62,261 nt of DNA from DASQFU01 sp035632955 (GTDB lineage Bacteria; Eisenbacteria; RBG-16-71-46), in assembly GCA_035632955.1 (NCBI GenBank), contig DASQFU010000032.1, positions 1 to 62,261 of the forward strand, written 5' to 3'. Positions 50,962-59,014 of this stretch are shown here, piece after piece (the first letter of the stretch is position 1; every line of letters begins with the position of its first letter). A program made the position numbers and the translations under genes. Under the pieces are notes generated by a model. The model had not been told where the DNA came from. It saw only the letters and a program-made list of their open reading frames with translations, and ran no database searches.

Positions 50962-53676
50962 TCATGCGCTCGGGAGCGATTCTTCGCGATCCGCAGGCGG
51001 CAGCTTGCGCTCGATCGACACGACGCGATAGCGGCGGGGCGCGCCTTCGTGATCGAGCTCCACCGTGTCGCCGATCGACTTGCCCATCAGCGCACGGCCG
51101 ACCGGAGCCTGGAACGACACGACGTGGTCGCCGTGGTGCTGCTCGCCTTCGCCGAGGATCCAATAGGTGGTCAGCGCATCGTCGCTTTCGAGCACCACCT
51201 CCGTGCCAAGCCCGACCACCCCTTCCTCGAGCTCCGCATCTTCGACGAACCGCGCGCGACCCAGGCGGAGCTGCAGCGAAGCAACCTGCTTGCTCACGTT
51301 CGCCTGCTTCAGCTTCGCGGAATGGTACTCCGCGTTCTCCTTCAGATCGCCGAGCTCACGGGCCTTCTGAATCGTGGCCGGGATCGTGGTCCGCAGCTCG
51401 CGCTGCAGCCGTTCGAGCTCGCTCTTGAGCCGCTTCCACGTGGCGCGGGTCATCACCGGGATGTCGATGTCCCCTTGCTGGCCAACCTGGGAGAACAGCT
51501 TCGCGGTCCGCTGCTCCCTCGCTCCGTGCACGGTGTCGACCGCTTCCCCGAGGCCGAAACGGCGAGCGGCATCGAGGGCCGGGAATAGATAGCGGTCGCT
51601 CGAGCGCCACTGGCGGAGGAGAACCGTGAATTTGAGCACCAGCCTCTCCGGGCACGGCACGTTCGCCAGGTGGCGGTCGAACGCCCCCTGAGGCTCGAGC
51701 CAGGCGAGCACCTTCTCGGCCACCGAGGGCTTGGGACGATCCTCGATCACCGCGAGCGCCGCCCACAGCAACCGCCAGCCGTTGGGATGCGGCGGCGGCA
51801 TCGCCAGCTCGCGCTCCAGCATGCGTATCGCGGCCGCCGGATAGCGCGCCGCGTGTTCGACCAGCGTGCGCCGCATATCGTCGCGACCGGATTCGTCCAG
51901 AGCCTCGCGGTAGCGCTCGGCCGCTTCGCGCACCGAGGAGAATCGCGAGTCGAGCGCGGAGAGCAGGGCGTCGGCCTCGACACCGGCCGCGTGTGAAGCG
52001 TCGAGCAGATCGCGCTGCTCGCGCTCGCCGGAAAGGTCGGAGATCGCGAGCCCTCGCTCCCACAGCTCGCGCAACGCCGATCGCCATTCCTCCATGCGGG
52101 CCGGAAACCAGCGCGAGAAGTAGAGACCGGCCCGGGCGCGATCCGCCAGCACTCCCTCCTCGTCGAGCAGCGCCCGTTCGACGAACTTCCCGAAGCGCTG
52201 CTCCACCGTCGCTTCGGCGGTCGGATGCTGAGTGAGGAACTTGCGCAGCGTCGCGAGATTGGTGCGCACCGGCTTGCCCGGCGCGAGCGGCGGCAGCGGT
52301 AGCGGCGGCTCCACGGATCCCTGCGCGCGCTCCGGCGCCAGCCGGTAGTGCTGCTCGAAAGCCCGCGCGCTGTCCACTCGCGCGTCCTGCTCGGCCGCCG
52401 CACGCACCCGGCGGTAGAAGGCCGTCCACTCCCCGCTCGGAACCAGATTGGCCCCGACCAGGAACACCTTCAGCTTCTGCGCGTCGGCGGCGCCGCCGAG
52501 CGCGCGCAGCGCGCGCACCAGCATTTCGCCCGGCGCCTCGGCGCGCAGGCGTTGGAGCTCGCCGGGATCGGTCAGATGGAGCAACCGGAGATCGTCCTCT
52601 GCGATGGGCGTGAGGCTCCGGCGCGCGGCTGGGTACGGCATGCGATGGCCTCGCGAGCGCGCGAAGTCGATCACCACCACCTCGCCGTCGTCGGAGACGA
52701 CGCGGCCCGGCCCGAACGACCCGTGCAACACGGCGCGGCCGGGCGGCAGCGCGGCGATCTGATCGAAGCGCTCGAGCGCCGGCAGCAAAGGCTTGAGCGG
52801 GTCCGAGAGTCCGGAGGCGGCCAGCACGGCCTTGGCGTCCGGGAGTGCCTGGCCGGGGCCCGCGGCGAGCGCGATCAGCAGCGGCGCCCGGAACGGCTCG
52901 CCGCCGGCTGCGCCCAGGGCCAGGATCGCGCGCGTGGCGACGGCGCGCAGCGCGGCATACCCGTCCCCGGCCCGTCCCCGCTCCGCGATCACCGGCAGCG
53001 CGATCGCGATCAACTGCTGGGATTCGGTGAACGCCTCGTGTTCGGCGAGCCTCGGGAGCGTGTCGATCAGATTCACCAGCGCTTCGGCGTCGCCGTGCTC
53101 GGCGAACTCGAGCGCCGCCTCCTCGAGACCGGCGTAGCGCCGCTCTTCCGCAAAGCGCGGCAGCAGCTCGGCCAGCAACTCGCGACGATGCTCGCCCTGA
53201 CCCGCTTCGTCGAGGCGCACGGCGAGCAGCAGACCGAGCTCGAGGTCGTCGGGCATCAACGCCCAGGCGCGCTCCAGCGCTTCGATGCGCTCGGGGTCGC
53301 GGCCGAGCCCTTCGTGGGCGCGGACCAGCAGGTGCGCGGCGGCGTGCGTCTCGTTCAACGCCAACGCGGTCTCGGCGACCGCCGCGAGCGGCTCCCACGC
53401 CGCGGCCGCGACCAGGCGCTCGCCGAGTGCCAGGAGCGTCTGATGCGCGCGCTCGAGCTCGCCGTTGAGCGCGCACGCGGCCGCCAGCAGGTATTCGACG
53501 CTCGAGCTGGCGCCCGGCTGACGCAACCTCGCCGCGCATTCGTCACGCACGTACACGACCTGTCCCTCCGCGTGAGCACGATGGGCGAGATCGTCCAGGC
53601 GGTGGCGCGTCTCCGGATCGAGAGCGGTCGGCTCCTCGCCACGAAGGATCGGCGGCAGCTCGTCGCGTAAGGTCAT
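50962..53676 (-). CDS. greA: GreA-type transcript-cleavage factor fused to a long TPR-like region
   Basis: A 904-residue protein. The last 165 residues are a complete GreA: a coiled-coil with the acidic tip GDLKENAEYHSAK, and the FKBP-like domain (GLGTEVVLESDD, PVGRALMGKSIGD). GreA rescues backtracked RNA polymerase by stimulating transcript cleavage. The first 740 residues are helical and TPR-like, with a small insert (about 330-380: FGPGRVVSDDGEVVVIDFA) that resembles CarD/Tudor-type polymerase-binding folds. Spirochaetes also have GreA with a long N-terminal extension. Start MTLRDELPP is chosen over an upstream ATG; the ribosome site is weak (GAGCAGG). Confidence 0.93.
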   Translation of the reverse strand: MTLRDELPPILRGEEPTALDPETRHRLDDLAHRAHAEGQVVYVRDECAARLRQPGASSSVEYLLAAACALNGELERAHQTLLALGERLVAAAAWEPLAAVAETALALNETHAAAHLLVRAHEGLGRDPERIEALERAWALMPDDLELGLLLAVRLDEAGQGEHRRELLAELLPRFAEERRYAGLEEAALEFAEHGDAEALVNLIDTLPRLAEHEAFTESQQLIAIALPVIAERGRAGDGYAALRAVATRAILALGAAGGEPFRAPLLIALAAGPGQALPDAKAVLAASGLSDPLKPLLPALERFDQIAALPPGRAVLHGSFGPGRVVSDDGEVVVIDFARSRGHRMPYPAARRSLTPIAEDDLRLLHLTDPGELQRLRAEAPGEMLVRALRALGGAADAQKLKVFLVGANLVPSGEWTAFYRRVRAAAEQDARVDSARAFEQHYRLAPERAQGSVEPPLPLPPLAPGKPVRTNLATLRKFLTQHPTAEATVEQRFGKFVERALLDEEGVLADRARAGLYFSRWFPARMEEWRSALRELWERGLAISDLSGEREQRDLLDASHAAGVEADALLSALDSRFSSVREAAERYREALDESGRDDMRRTLVEHAARYPAAAIRMLERELAMPPPHPNGWRLLWAALAVIEDRPKPSVAEKVLAWLEPQGAFDRHLANVPCPERLVLKFTVLLRQWRSSDRYLFPALDAARRFGLGEAVDTVHGAREQRTAKLFSQVGQQGDIDIPVMTRATWKRLKSELERLQRELRTTIPATIQKARELGDLKENAEYHSAKLKQANVSKQVASLQLRLGRARFVEDAELEEGVVGLGTEVVLESDDALTTYWILGEGEQHHGDHVVSFQAPVGRALMGKSIGDTVELDHEGAPRRYRVVSIERKLPPADREESLPSA

Positions 53677-53758
53677 GCCTGCTCGGGCGCGGGTGGGGGC
53701 GATAGGGTCGGTCAAGGGGTCACGAATGATGTCGAAAACACCGCGGCGAGGCAAGCGC

Positions 53759-53788
53759 TTGTGCGCGTGCGTGCTCGGCCCCTAGACT
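53759..53788 (+). promoter_or_regulatory. Promoter of the leaderless cobalamin adenosyltransferase gene
   Basis: TTGTGC, an 18-nt spacer and TAGACT. The -10 element ends 8 nt before the GTG start, and there is no ribosome site, so the mRNA is probably leaderless. Confidence 0.6.
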
Positions 53789-53796
53789 GCCGGCTC

Positions 53797-54357
53797 GTGA
53801 AGATCTATACCCGCACCGGAGACGACGGAACCACGGCACTGCTGGGAGCCGGGCGGCTCTTGAAGTCGGACGTGCGCGTCGAAGCCTACGGGACGGTCGA
53901 CGAGCTGAACGCGGCGCTCGGCTCGGCCCGGGCACAGGACTCGGGCAGCTGGCTCGCCGAGCCGTTGAGCGCGATTCAATCGCAGCTCTTCATGGTCGGC
54001 GCCGAGCTGGCCGCGCGCTCGAGCGAGTTGCTCGCGAAGCTCGACCGTGTCGGCGAGCCGGAGATCGCGGCCCTCGAGCGTGAAATCGACCGGCTCGACG
54101 CCGAGCTGCCTCCTTTGAAGCAGTTCGTCCTGCCGGCGGGAACGCCGTTCGCGACCTCGCTGCATCAGGCGCGCACCGTGTGCCGCCGGGCGGAGCGTCG
54201 CGTGGTGGCGCTCGCCCAGAGCGAAACGGTCGCGCCGCACGTCATCCGCTACCTCAATCGGCTGGCCGACCTGTTGTTCGTCATGGCCCGCTGGAGCAAC
54301 CAACGCGCGGGCGCCGCCGAAGTGCCGTGGCGTCCCGAAAAACGTCCTGGGGCATGA
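53797..54357 (+). CDS. pduO: ATP:cob(I)alamin adenosyltransferase (PduO/MMAB type)
   Basis: A 186-residue helical-bundle enzyme that transfers the 5'-deoxyadenosyl group of ATP to cob(I)alamin, making coenzyme B12. The N-terminal KIYTRTGDDGTTALLG ATP loop, VEAYGTVDELNAALG and the C-terminal RYLNRLADLLFVMAR are the three family motifs. It is a single-domain form without the DUF336 extension of some PduO proteins. The start is GTG with no ribosome site and a -10 element 8 nt upstream, so it is probably translated from a leaderless mRNA. No B12-dependent enzyme is in the window. Confidence 0.95.
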   Translation: MKIYTRTGDDGTTALLGAGRLLKSDVRVEAYGTVDELNAALGSARAQDSGSWLAEPLSAIQSQLFMVGAELAARSSELLAKLDRVGEPEIAALEREIDRLDAELPPLKQFVLPAGTPFATSLHQARTVCRRAERRVVALAQSETVAPHVIRYLNRLADLLFVMARWSNQRAGAAEVPWRPEKRPGA

Positions 54358-54379
54358 CTCGGCCCGACGCGGTGACGGC

Positions 54380-54408
54380 TGGACATCCGAGGCCCTCATC
54401 CCCATAAT
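54380..54408 (+). promoter_or_regulatory. Promoter of the rho leader
   Basis: TGGACA, a 17-nt spacer and CATAAT. Transcription would begin near 54415, leaving a leader of about 300 nt before the rho ATG at 54713. Confidence 0.5.
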
Positions 54409-54436
54409 GCGGGCACACGCCGTTCGAGGAGGATCG

Positions 54437-54502
54437 ATGATCCGGATGCCGGCGGGAACAGACCCGGCAACCGCGCCCCTCGCGGGTGGCTCCCTGATCT
54501 GA
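54437..54502 (+). CDS. Possible leader peptide upstream of rho (21 residues)
   Basis: A short frame MIRMPAGTDPATAPLAGGSLI starts 4 nt after a very strong GAGGAGG site and ends 210 nt before rho, inside the rho leader and 20 nt after the predicted transcription start. E. coli rho is also preceded by a leader-peptide frame (rhoL) and is autoregulated. Conservation cannot be tested here, so translation is likely but function unknown. Confidence 0.4.
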   Translation: MIRMPAGTDPATAPLAGGSLI

Positions 54503-54582
54503 GCGCCGCCCTCGCTGAAATCGCGAGCGCGAACTTCGCGGCGAAAGCAACCGACCGCCTCCTTCGAGACTTGCCGAGGAGA

Positions 54583-54613
54583 CGCCGCCGCGTCCAGGAC
54601 CCTGACGGCGGCG
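54583..54613 (+). promoter_or_regulatory. Hairpin in the rho leader
   Basis: An 8-bp stem CGCCGCCG/CGGCGGCG with a 15-nt loop, about 100 nt before rho. It may take part in autoregulation. The rest of 54358-54712 has no other gene. Confidence 0.4.
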
Positions 54614-54712
54614 ATGCACCACAGCCGCTGCGAGGTTTGCCGAACCACCGCACCCCACTTGGTGCGATTCCCCTACCCGCGGGCCTGTTGCCTGGGCCGC
54701 GAAGGAAACCCG

Positions 54713-55909
54713 ATGAGACCACGCCGTCGCCGACCCCGCGGTCCGCGTCCCACCACTCCCGGCACTCCCGGCGAGACACCCGCCGCCGGCGCACCCACCC
54801 AGCTCGGGCCGCGGCCGGCAGGACGCCGGCGCCGGCGCCGTAGCGGCAACAACCGCCCGATCAACAGCTCTCCGGGCCCCTACGCCGGCGCCAACAGCGG
54901 CGGCCGCGAAGCAACGACGTCGCAACGGCCACCGAGCCCCGGTCCGCGGCGCGGCGGCCGGCGTGGGCGGAGCGGCCCGCGCGGCAATGGCCCAGGAGAG
55001 CGGCGTCGCGGGCTCGAGGTGCTGCGCGATCTCCAGCAGATCGGCGTCGCGCTCGATCCGACCGAGCGGCTGCTGCTCGAGCTTCCGCCCGGCAAGGCCG
55101 AGCCGCCCTACGGGGATCGCATCACCGGTCGTGCGATCGACCTGATCGCACCGATCGGCCGGGGCCAGCGATGCCTGATCGTGTCGCCCCCCAAGGCCGG
55201 CAAGACCCGCATCCTCCAGATCATCGCGGCCTCGGTCGCGTTCAACCACCCCGAGGTCGGGATCTACGCGCTGCTCGTGGACGAGCGCCCGGAGGAAGTG
55301 ACGGATTTCCGCCGCAACACTCCGGCCGAGGTGATCGCGGCCTCGAGCGACATGAGCGTGGACGAGCACATCGAGACCGCCGAGCACGCGATGGAGGTCG
55401 TGGCCAGCAAAGTGCTCGAAGGCAAAGACGTGGTGCTGCTGCTCGATTCGATCACGCGACTGGCTCGTGCCTACAACGCGGGCGCCGAGGGCAGCGGGCG
55501 CACGATGTCGGGAGGCCTCGATTCGGCGGCGATGCAAGCCCCGCGGCAGATCTTCGGCGCCGCACGCAAGATCGAGGACGCCGGCTCACTGACGATCGTC
55601 GGCACCGCGCTGGTCGACACTGGCTCGCGCATGGACCAGGTGATCTTCGAGGAGTTCAAGGGCACCGGCAACATGGAGCTGGTGCTGTCGCGCGAGCTCG
55701 CCGAGAAGCGCATCTACCCGGCGATCGACATCGCCAAGAGCGGTACGCGCAAGGAAGAGAAGCTCTATCCGCCCGAGATCGTCCCGCGGCTCCATTTGTT
55801 GCGCCGCGGACTGGCGGGACTCCATCCGGTCGAGGCGATGACCAAGCTGCTCGAGCTGCTCACCAAGCTGAAGAGCAACCAGGACATCTTCGACCTGCTC
55901 AAGTCGTGA
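54713..55909 (+). CDS. rho: Transcription termination factor Rho lacking the N-terminal RNA-binding fold
   Basis: A 398-residue Rho. The RecA-type ATPase is complete: Walker A SPPKAGKT with K164, DERPEEVTD, LLLDSITRLARAYN (Walker B and Q-loop), the R-loop GRTMSGGLDSAAM, and EEFKGTGNMEL. Residues 1-98, where Rho normally has its helical domain and OB (cold-shock) fold for primary RNA binding, are instead Arg/Pro/Gly-rich and disordered. The OB motifs GFGFLR and YVSxSQ are absent. It may bind RNA by this basic tail, or be a second Rho paralogue. The start ATG is set by the first in-frame codon after the leader; the ribosome site (GAAGGAAA) is moderate. Confidence 0.95.
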   Translation: MRPRRRRPRGPRPTTPGTPGETPAAGAPTQLGPRPAGRRRRRRSGNNRPINSSPGPYAGANSGGREATTSQRPPSPGPRRGGRRGRSGPRGNGPGERRRGLEVLRDLQQIGVALDPTERLLLELPPGKAEPPYGDRITGRAIDLIAPIGRGQRCLIVSPPKAGKTRILQIIAASVAFNHPEVGIYALLVDERPEEVTDFRRNTPAEVIAASSDMSVDEHIETAEHAMEVVASKVLEGKDVVLLLDSITRLARAYNAGAEGSGRTMSGGLDSAAMQAPRQIFGAARKIEDAGSLTIVGTALVDTGSRMDQVIFEEFKGTGNMELVLSRELAEKRIYPAIDIAKSGTRKEEKLYPPEIVPRLHLLRRGLAGLHPVEAMTKLLELLTKLKSNQDIFDLLKS

Positions 55910-55968
55910 GCTCGCGCCCGCGACGCCTGCATGGGCCGGCATGAGTTGAGCGGAGCGTCCCTACCGAG

Positions 55969-57843
55969 ATGAACGCCCTGGCCGCCACGGGTGCGGTGCG
56001 ATCTTCTGCATCTCGCCGAGACTTCCTGCTCGGGTTGGCCGGACTCGCGATCGCCGCGTCCGCCACGTGGTCCGCGTTCCGTCTCGCGCGCATTGCCATA
56101 TCCGATCCCGGTCTGCCGCTCTGGGACGAGGCCGCCCAGTGTCTGGCCAGTCTTCGCCTTGCGGATGCGATCCGCCACCTCGACGTGCTGACGTTTCTCG
56201 CCGTCATCAATCAGCAGGTGGTGTGGCCGTTCGTACAGCCCGTGCTTCTGATGCCGTTCTTCCTGGCACTCGGACCCGGCTACGACACGGGCTCGGTTGG
56301 CGGTGCCGTGCTGTTCGTGGCCGCGACCATTGCCCTGTTCGCCGCCGGGGCGGCGCTCCATTCCTCCCGCGGCGCCTGGGTGGGCGCTGCGAGCGCCGCG
56401 CTGCTCCTGGCCGCACCCTACCCTCATGTGTTCGGGACGCTCGGGCTGACCGAGATGTCGGGAGCGTTTCTGCTCGCGACCACGGTGGCGCTCCATGCGC
56501 GCGCCGCGCGTCATCGCGGATTCGATGTGGCGGCGGGCCTCACGACCGCGGCTCTGTTCCTGTGCAAGTACAACTACGGCCTGCTGTGGCTCGTGCCGCT
56601 CGTCTGGCACGAGTGGACGCGCCTGCCCGCCCCTTCGCGATCCGCCGCGACGTCGCAGGTGCGGGCATGGCTCGCAGCCGGGCGATGGATGCAGCCCATG
56701 CCGTTGCTCGTGGGGGCTGGCGGCCTGGCGATCGCCGCGATTCTCGTGACCGGTGGCGGAGTCCTCGATCTACTCGGGCATCGCGTTTCGGTTCACTCGC
56801 CAGGGAACCTGGCCTACGCGCTCTATCTGATCGTGATCGCGTGGGCCCTGTTGCCGGTTCGCCGGCGTCTGGCGGAATGGCGCGATCGCTGGGACCGGCT
56901 CTCGCCACATCACCGCGTGATGCTGGTCACGATCGCGTTCCCTCTCGCGCTGTGGTTCGTGATCCCCTATCCCAATCGCGTCAAAGAGTTCTTTGGCTTC
57001 ATCGTCAACCGCGCGGCCGGGCCATCGCCGTGGTCGCTCGAAGGACTGCTCTACTACCCGCGCGCCTTCGCCTCCGAATACTCGCCAAGTCCCTTCGTCG
57101 GCTGGTCGGTGCTGGCGCTCGCGTTCGTGCCGCCGCGCCCCGGGTATAGGGCGGCGACCCTCGTGTACCGCGCGCTTTGGGTGGGGCTGGTCGCGACCAC
57201 GCTCCACCGCTATCACGATCCGCGGTTTCTCTTCACCGTGGCGCCGCTCGTGTGGCTCAGCGCCGCGCGCGCAGCAAGCGAGCTGGTCGACATCGCGCTT
57301 CGGCCACTACCGTCACAGGCGCGCGCTCTGCTCTCGGGGGCCGTGCTGGTCGCGGTGCTGGCCTGGGTCGCGTGGGGTTCACCGGACGAGTCTCGGGTGC
57401 TCGCCGGGCATCGGGCCTATCGCACGTCCGACGTTTTGGCGCCGGTCATGGACCGTGTGCTCGACCTGGCCCACGAGAAAGACGCCGTGCTGCTCGGCTA
57501 CTCGAACCCACTGAGCCCCGGTCTGCTCGCATGGCATGCGAGACGACGTCGGCCGGAGCGGCCACATCCACGACTGCCGGAGCGGGCCCCGTGGCTCGCC
57601 GAAGGCGCGGACGAGAGCGCCATCCAAGCTCGCATCGCGGGACTGAGAGGTCCCGGGCGCTTGGTGATCGCGGCGATTCCGAAACCTGACTCGCCCGCGT
57701 ACTCCGACGCCTATCGGCGTGAAGTGTGGGCCGACAGCGTGACCGCAGAGCGCCTGGCCATCAGCCCCGGCGTACGTCACGAAGCCGACGAGGAGATCGG
57801 GGTCGCCCGGTTTCGGCTACGCGTTTTTGCCTTCGCGAACTGA
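55969..57843 (+). CDS. GT-C-type multi-spanning membrane glycosyltransferase-like protein
   Basis: A 624-residue inner-membrane protein with about eleven helices. The first periplasmic loop has PLWDEAAQCL, whose Asp-Glu matches the acidic motif of ArnT/PMT-like (GT39/GT83) transferases that use polyprenyl-phosphate sugars. The C-terminal 140 residues form a soluble domain. It probably transfers a sugar onto a lipid or protein at the periplasmic side; substrates are unknown. A weak ribosome site (GAGCGGAG) precedes the ATG. It follows rho by 59 nt and may share its transcript. Confidence 0.8.
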   Translation: MNALAATGAVRSSASRRDFLLGLAGLAIAASATWSAFRLARIAISDPGLPLWDEAAQCLASLRLADAIRHLDVLTFLAVINQQVVWPFVQPVLLMPFFLALGPGYDTGSVGGAVLFVAATIALFAAGAALHSSRGAWVGAASAALLLAAPYPHVFGTLGLTEMSGAFLLATTVALHARAARHRGFDVAAGLTTAALFLCKYNYGLLWLVPLVWHEWTRLPAPSRSAATSQVRAWLAAGRWMQPMPLLVGAGGLAIAAILVTGGGVLDLLGHRVSVHSPGNLAYALYLIVIAWALLPVRRRLAEWRDRWDRLSPHHRVMLVTIAFPLALWFVIPYPNRVKEFFGFIVNRAAGPSPWSLEGLLYYPRAFASEYSPSPFVGWSVLALAFVPPRPGYRAATLVYRALWVGLVATTLHRYHDPRFLFTVAPLVWLSAARAASELVDIALRPLPSQARALLSGAVLVAVLAWVAWGSPDESRVLAGHRAYRTSDVLAPVMDRVLDLAHEKDAVLLGYSNPLSPGLLAWHARRRRPERPHPRLPERAPWLAEGADESAIQARIAGLRGPGRLVIAAIPKPDSPAYSDAYRREVWADSVTAERLAISPGVRHEADEEIGVARFRLRVFAFAN

Positions 57844-57996
57844 GCCGAGGTGACGAGCGCGTTCCGGGGTCAACGAAGACTCTGCCTGCGCACGACCGTC
57901 TTTGCCCGATCGCGGCGCCAGGCGGCCGCTTGATGCAAGGCCGTACGTGTAGGAGGATGCCGGCCACAGAGCGAGGTTGTTTTCTCTGAACCTTCC

Positions 57997-58203
57997 ATGA
58001 ACGCCCCCGTCAAACGCCTGTATCGCTCGCGCACCGACCGAAAGATTGCCGGCATCTGCGGCGGCCTCGGCGCCTACATTGGCGCTGACCCGGTCATCTT
58101 CCGGATCATCTGGGTGTTGCTCGTGCTGGGATACGGCTTCGGAATTCTCGCCTACCTGATCGCCTGGCTGGTCATTCCTCAGGAGCCTGCCACTCAGAAT
58201 TGA
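57997..58203 (+). CDS. PspC-domain membrane protein
   Basis: A 68-residue protein. RSRTDRKIAGICGGLGAYIG and DPVIFRIIWVLL are the PspC signature, followed by one long hydrophobic hairpin-like helix (GYGFGILAYLIAWLVIP). PspC proteins sense envelope stress with PspA/PspB in enterobacteria; stand-alone short forms are common and their role is less clear. No phage-shock partner genes are near. There is no clear ribosome site upstream of the ATG. Confidence 0.93.
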   Translation: MNAPVKRLYRSRTDRKIAGICGGLGAYIGADPVIFRIIWVLLVLGYGFGILAYLIAWLVIPQEPATQN

Positions 58204-58245
58204 GCGCCGTGGGTTCGGCGTGGCTCCAGTCCCGCACGGTTGTCG

Positions 58246-58803
58246 CTACGCGCGCTCCACGAACTCCCCGGTGCGGGTGTCGATCTTCACCCGGTTGCCC
58301 GGCTCGATGTAGGGTGGCACCTTGATCTCGAAGCCGGTCTCGAGCGTGGCGGGCTTGGACGTGTTCTGCACCGCGGCGCCTTTGATGTTGGGCGTCGTTT
58401 CGGTGACCGTCAGCTCCACGAACATCGGTACCTCGACGCCCACGACCCGCCCCTCGTAGTACATCGCCTTGAGCATCATGCCCTCGGTCAGGTAGTTCGT
58501 GGCGTCGCCGAGCACGTCGGTGTGCAGCGGGATCATCTCGTACGACTCGGTGTTCATGAAGTGGTACTCGTCGCCGGCCCGGTAGCTGAACTGGAGCGAG
58601 TGTTCCTCGAGATTCGCGCGCTCGACCTTGTCCTCGGAACGGAACCGGTGCTCGGCGTTGGAGCCGGTCTCGATGTTGACCAGGCGCGTCTGCACCATGC
58701 CCCGCCAGTTGCCGGGCGTCACGTGGAGAACGTTGGTCACCCGGTGGGGCCTGCCGTTGTGCATGATGACGTTGCCGACTTTGAGCTGGGTCGCGACGAT
58801 CAC
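58246..58803 (-). CDS. efp: Translation elongation factor P
   Basis: A 185-residue three-domain EF-P that relieves ribosome stalling at proline stretches. The N-terminal KOW-like domain begins ATQLKVGNVIMHNGRPHRV, and the C-terminal OB domains end with GNRVKIDTRTGEFVERA, the EF-P signature. The tip loop, PGKG in E. coli with the modified lysine 34, reads TPGNWRGM (29-36): asparagine 32 holds the usual modified position. So lysine or rhamnosyl-arginine modification at that site is not possible in the usual form; R34 is two residues on. The start is GTG, with AAGGGAG upstream. Confidence 0.96.
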   Translation of the reverse strand: MIVATQLKVGNVIMHNGRPHRVTNVLHVTPGNWRGMVQTRLVNIETGSNAEHRFRSEDKVERANLEEHSLQFSYRAGDEYHFMNTESYEMIPLHTDVLGDATNYLTEGMMLKAMYYEGRVVGVEVPMFVELTVTETTPNIKGAAVQNTSKPATLETGFEIKVPPYIEPGNRVKIDTRTGEFVERA

Positions 58804-58964
58804 GGATGACTCCCTTGCAGAACTGAAACGGCGAATCGGTTCACGGCGGCCTGGAACGCGCGTGCACGTCCCGGGAGGCGATTCCGAAGATGGCCGAAGA
58901 TTCTGCCGAAACGCGGCCGCCGGATCAACCGAACGCAGGCCTCGCGCCGATCCTGGGCGACGAA

Positions 58965-59002
58965 ACGGCCCGCCCCCACGACGTGCGTGGAGCGCGGGCC
59001 GT
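58965..59002 (-). terminator. Terminator-like hairpin after the metalloprotease gene
   Basis: A 9-bp outer stem (ACGGCCCGC / GCGGGCCGT) with an inner CCACG/CGTGG stem lies 12 nt past the metalloprotease stop on the minus strand. There is no T-run. Confidence 0.6.
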
Positions 59003-59014
59003 CCGTGAGCGGAG

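Noticed and set aside
54421..54500. ACCCGGCAACC followed by a small stem and GGTGGCTCC, resembling part of a SAM-I riboswitch
   Set aside because: The upstream GAGGGA/kink-turn part is absent, and the downstream gene is rho rather than a methionine gene. The segment is also the coding part of the leader frame.
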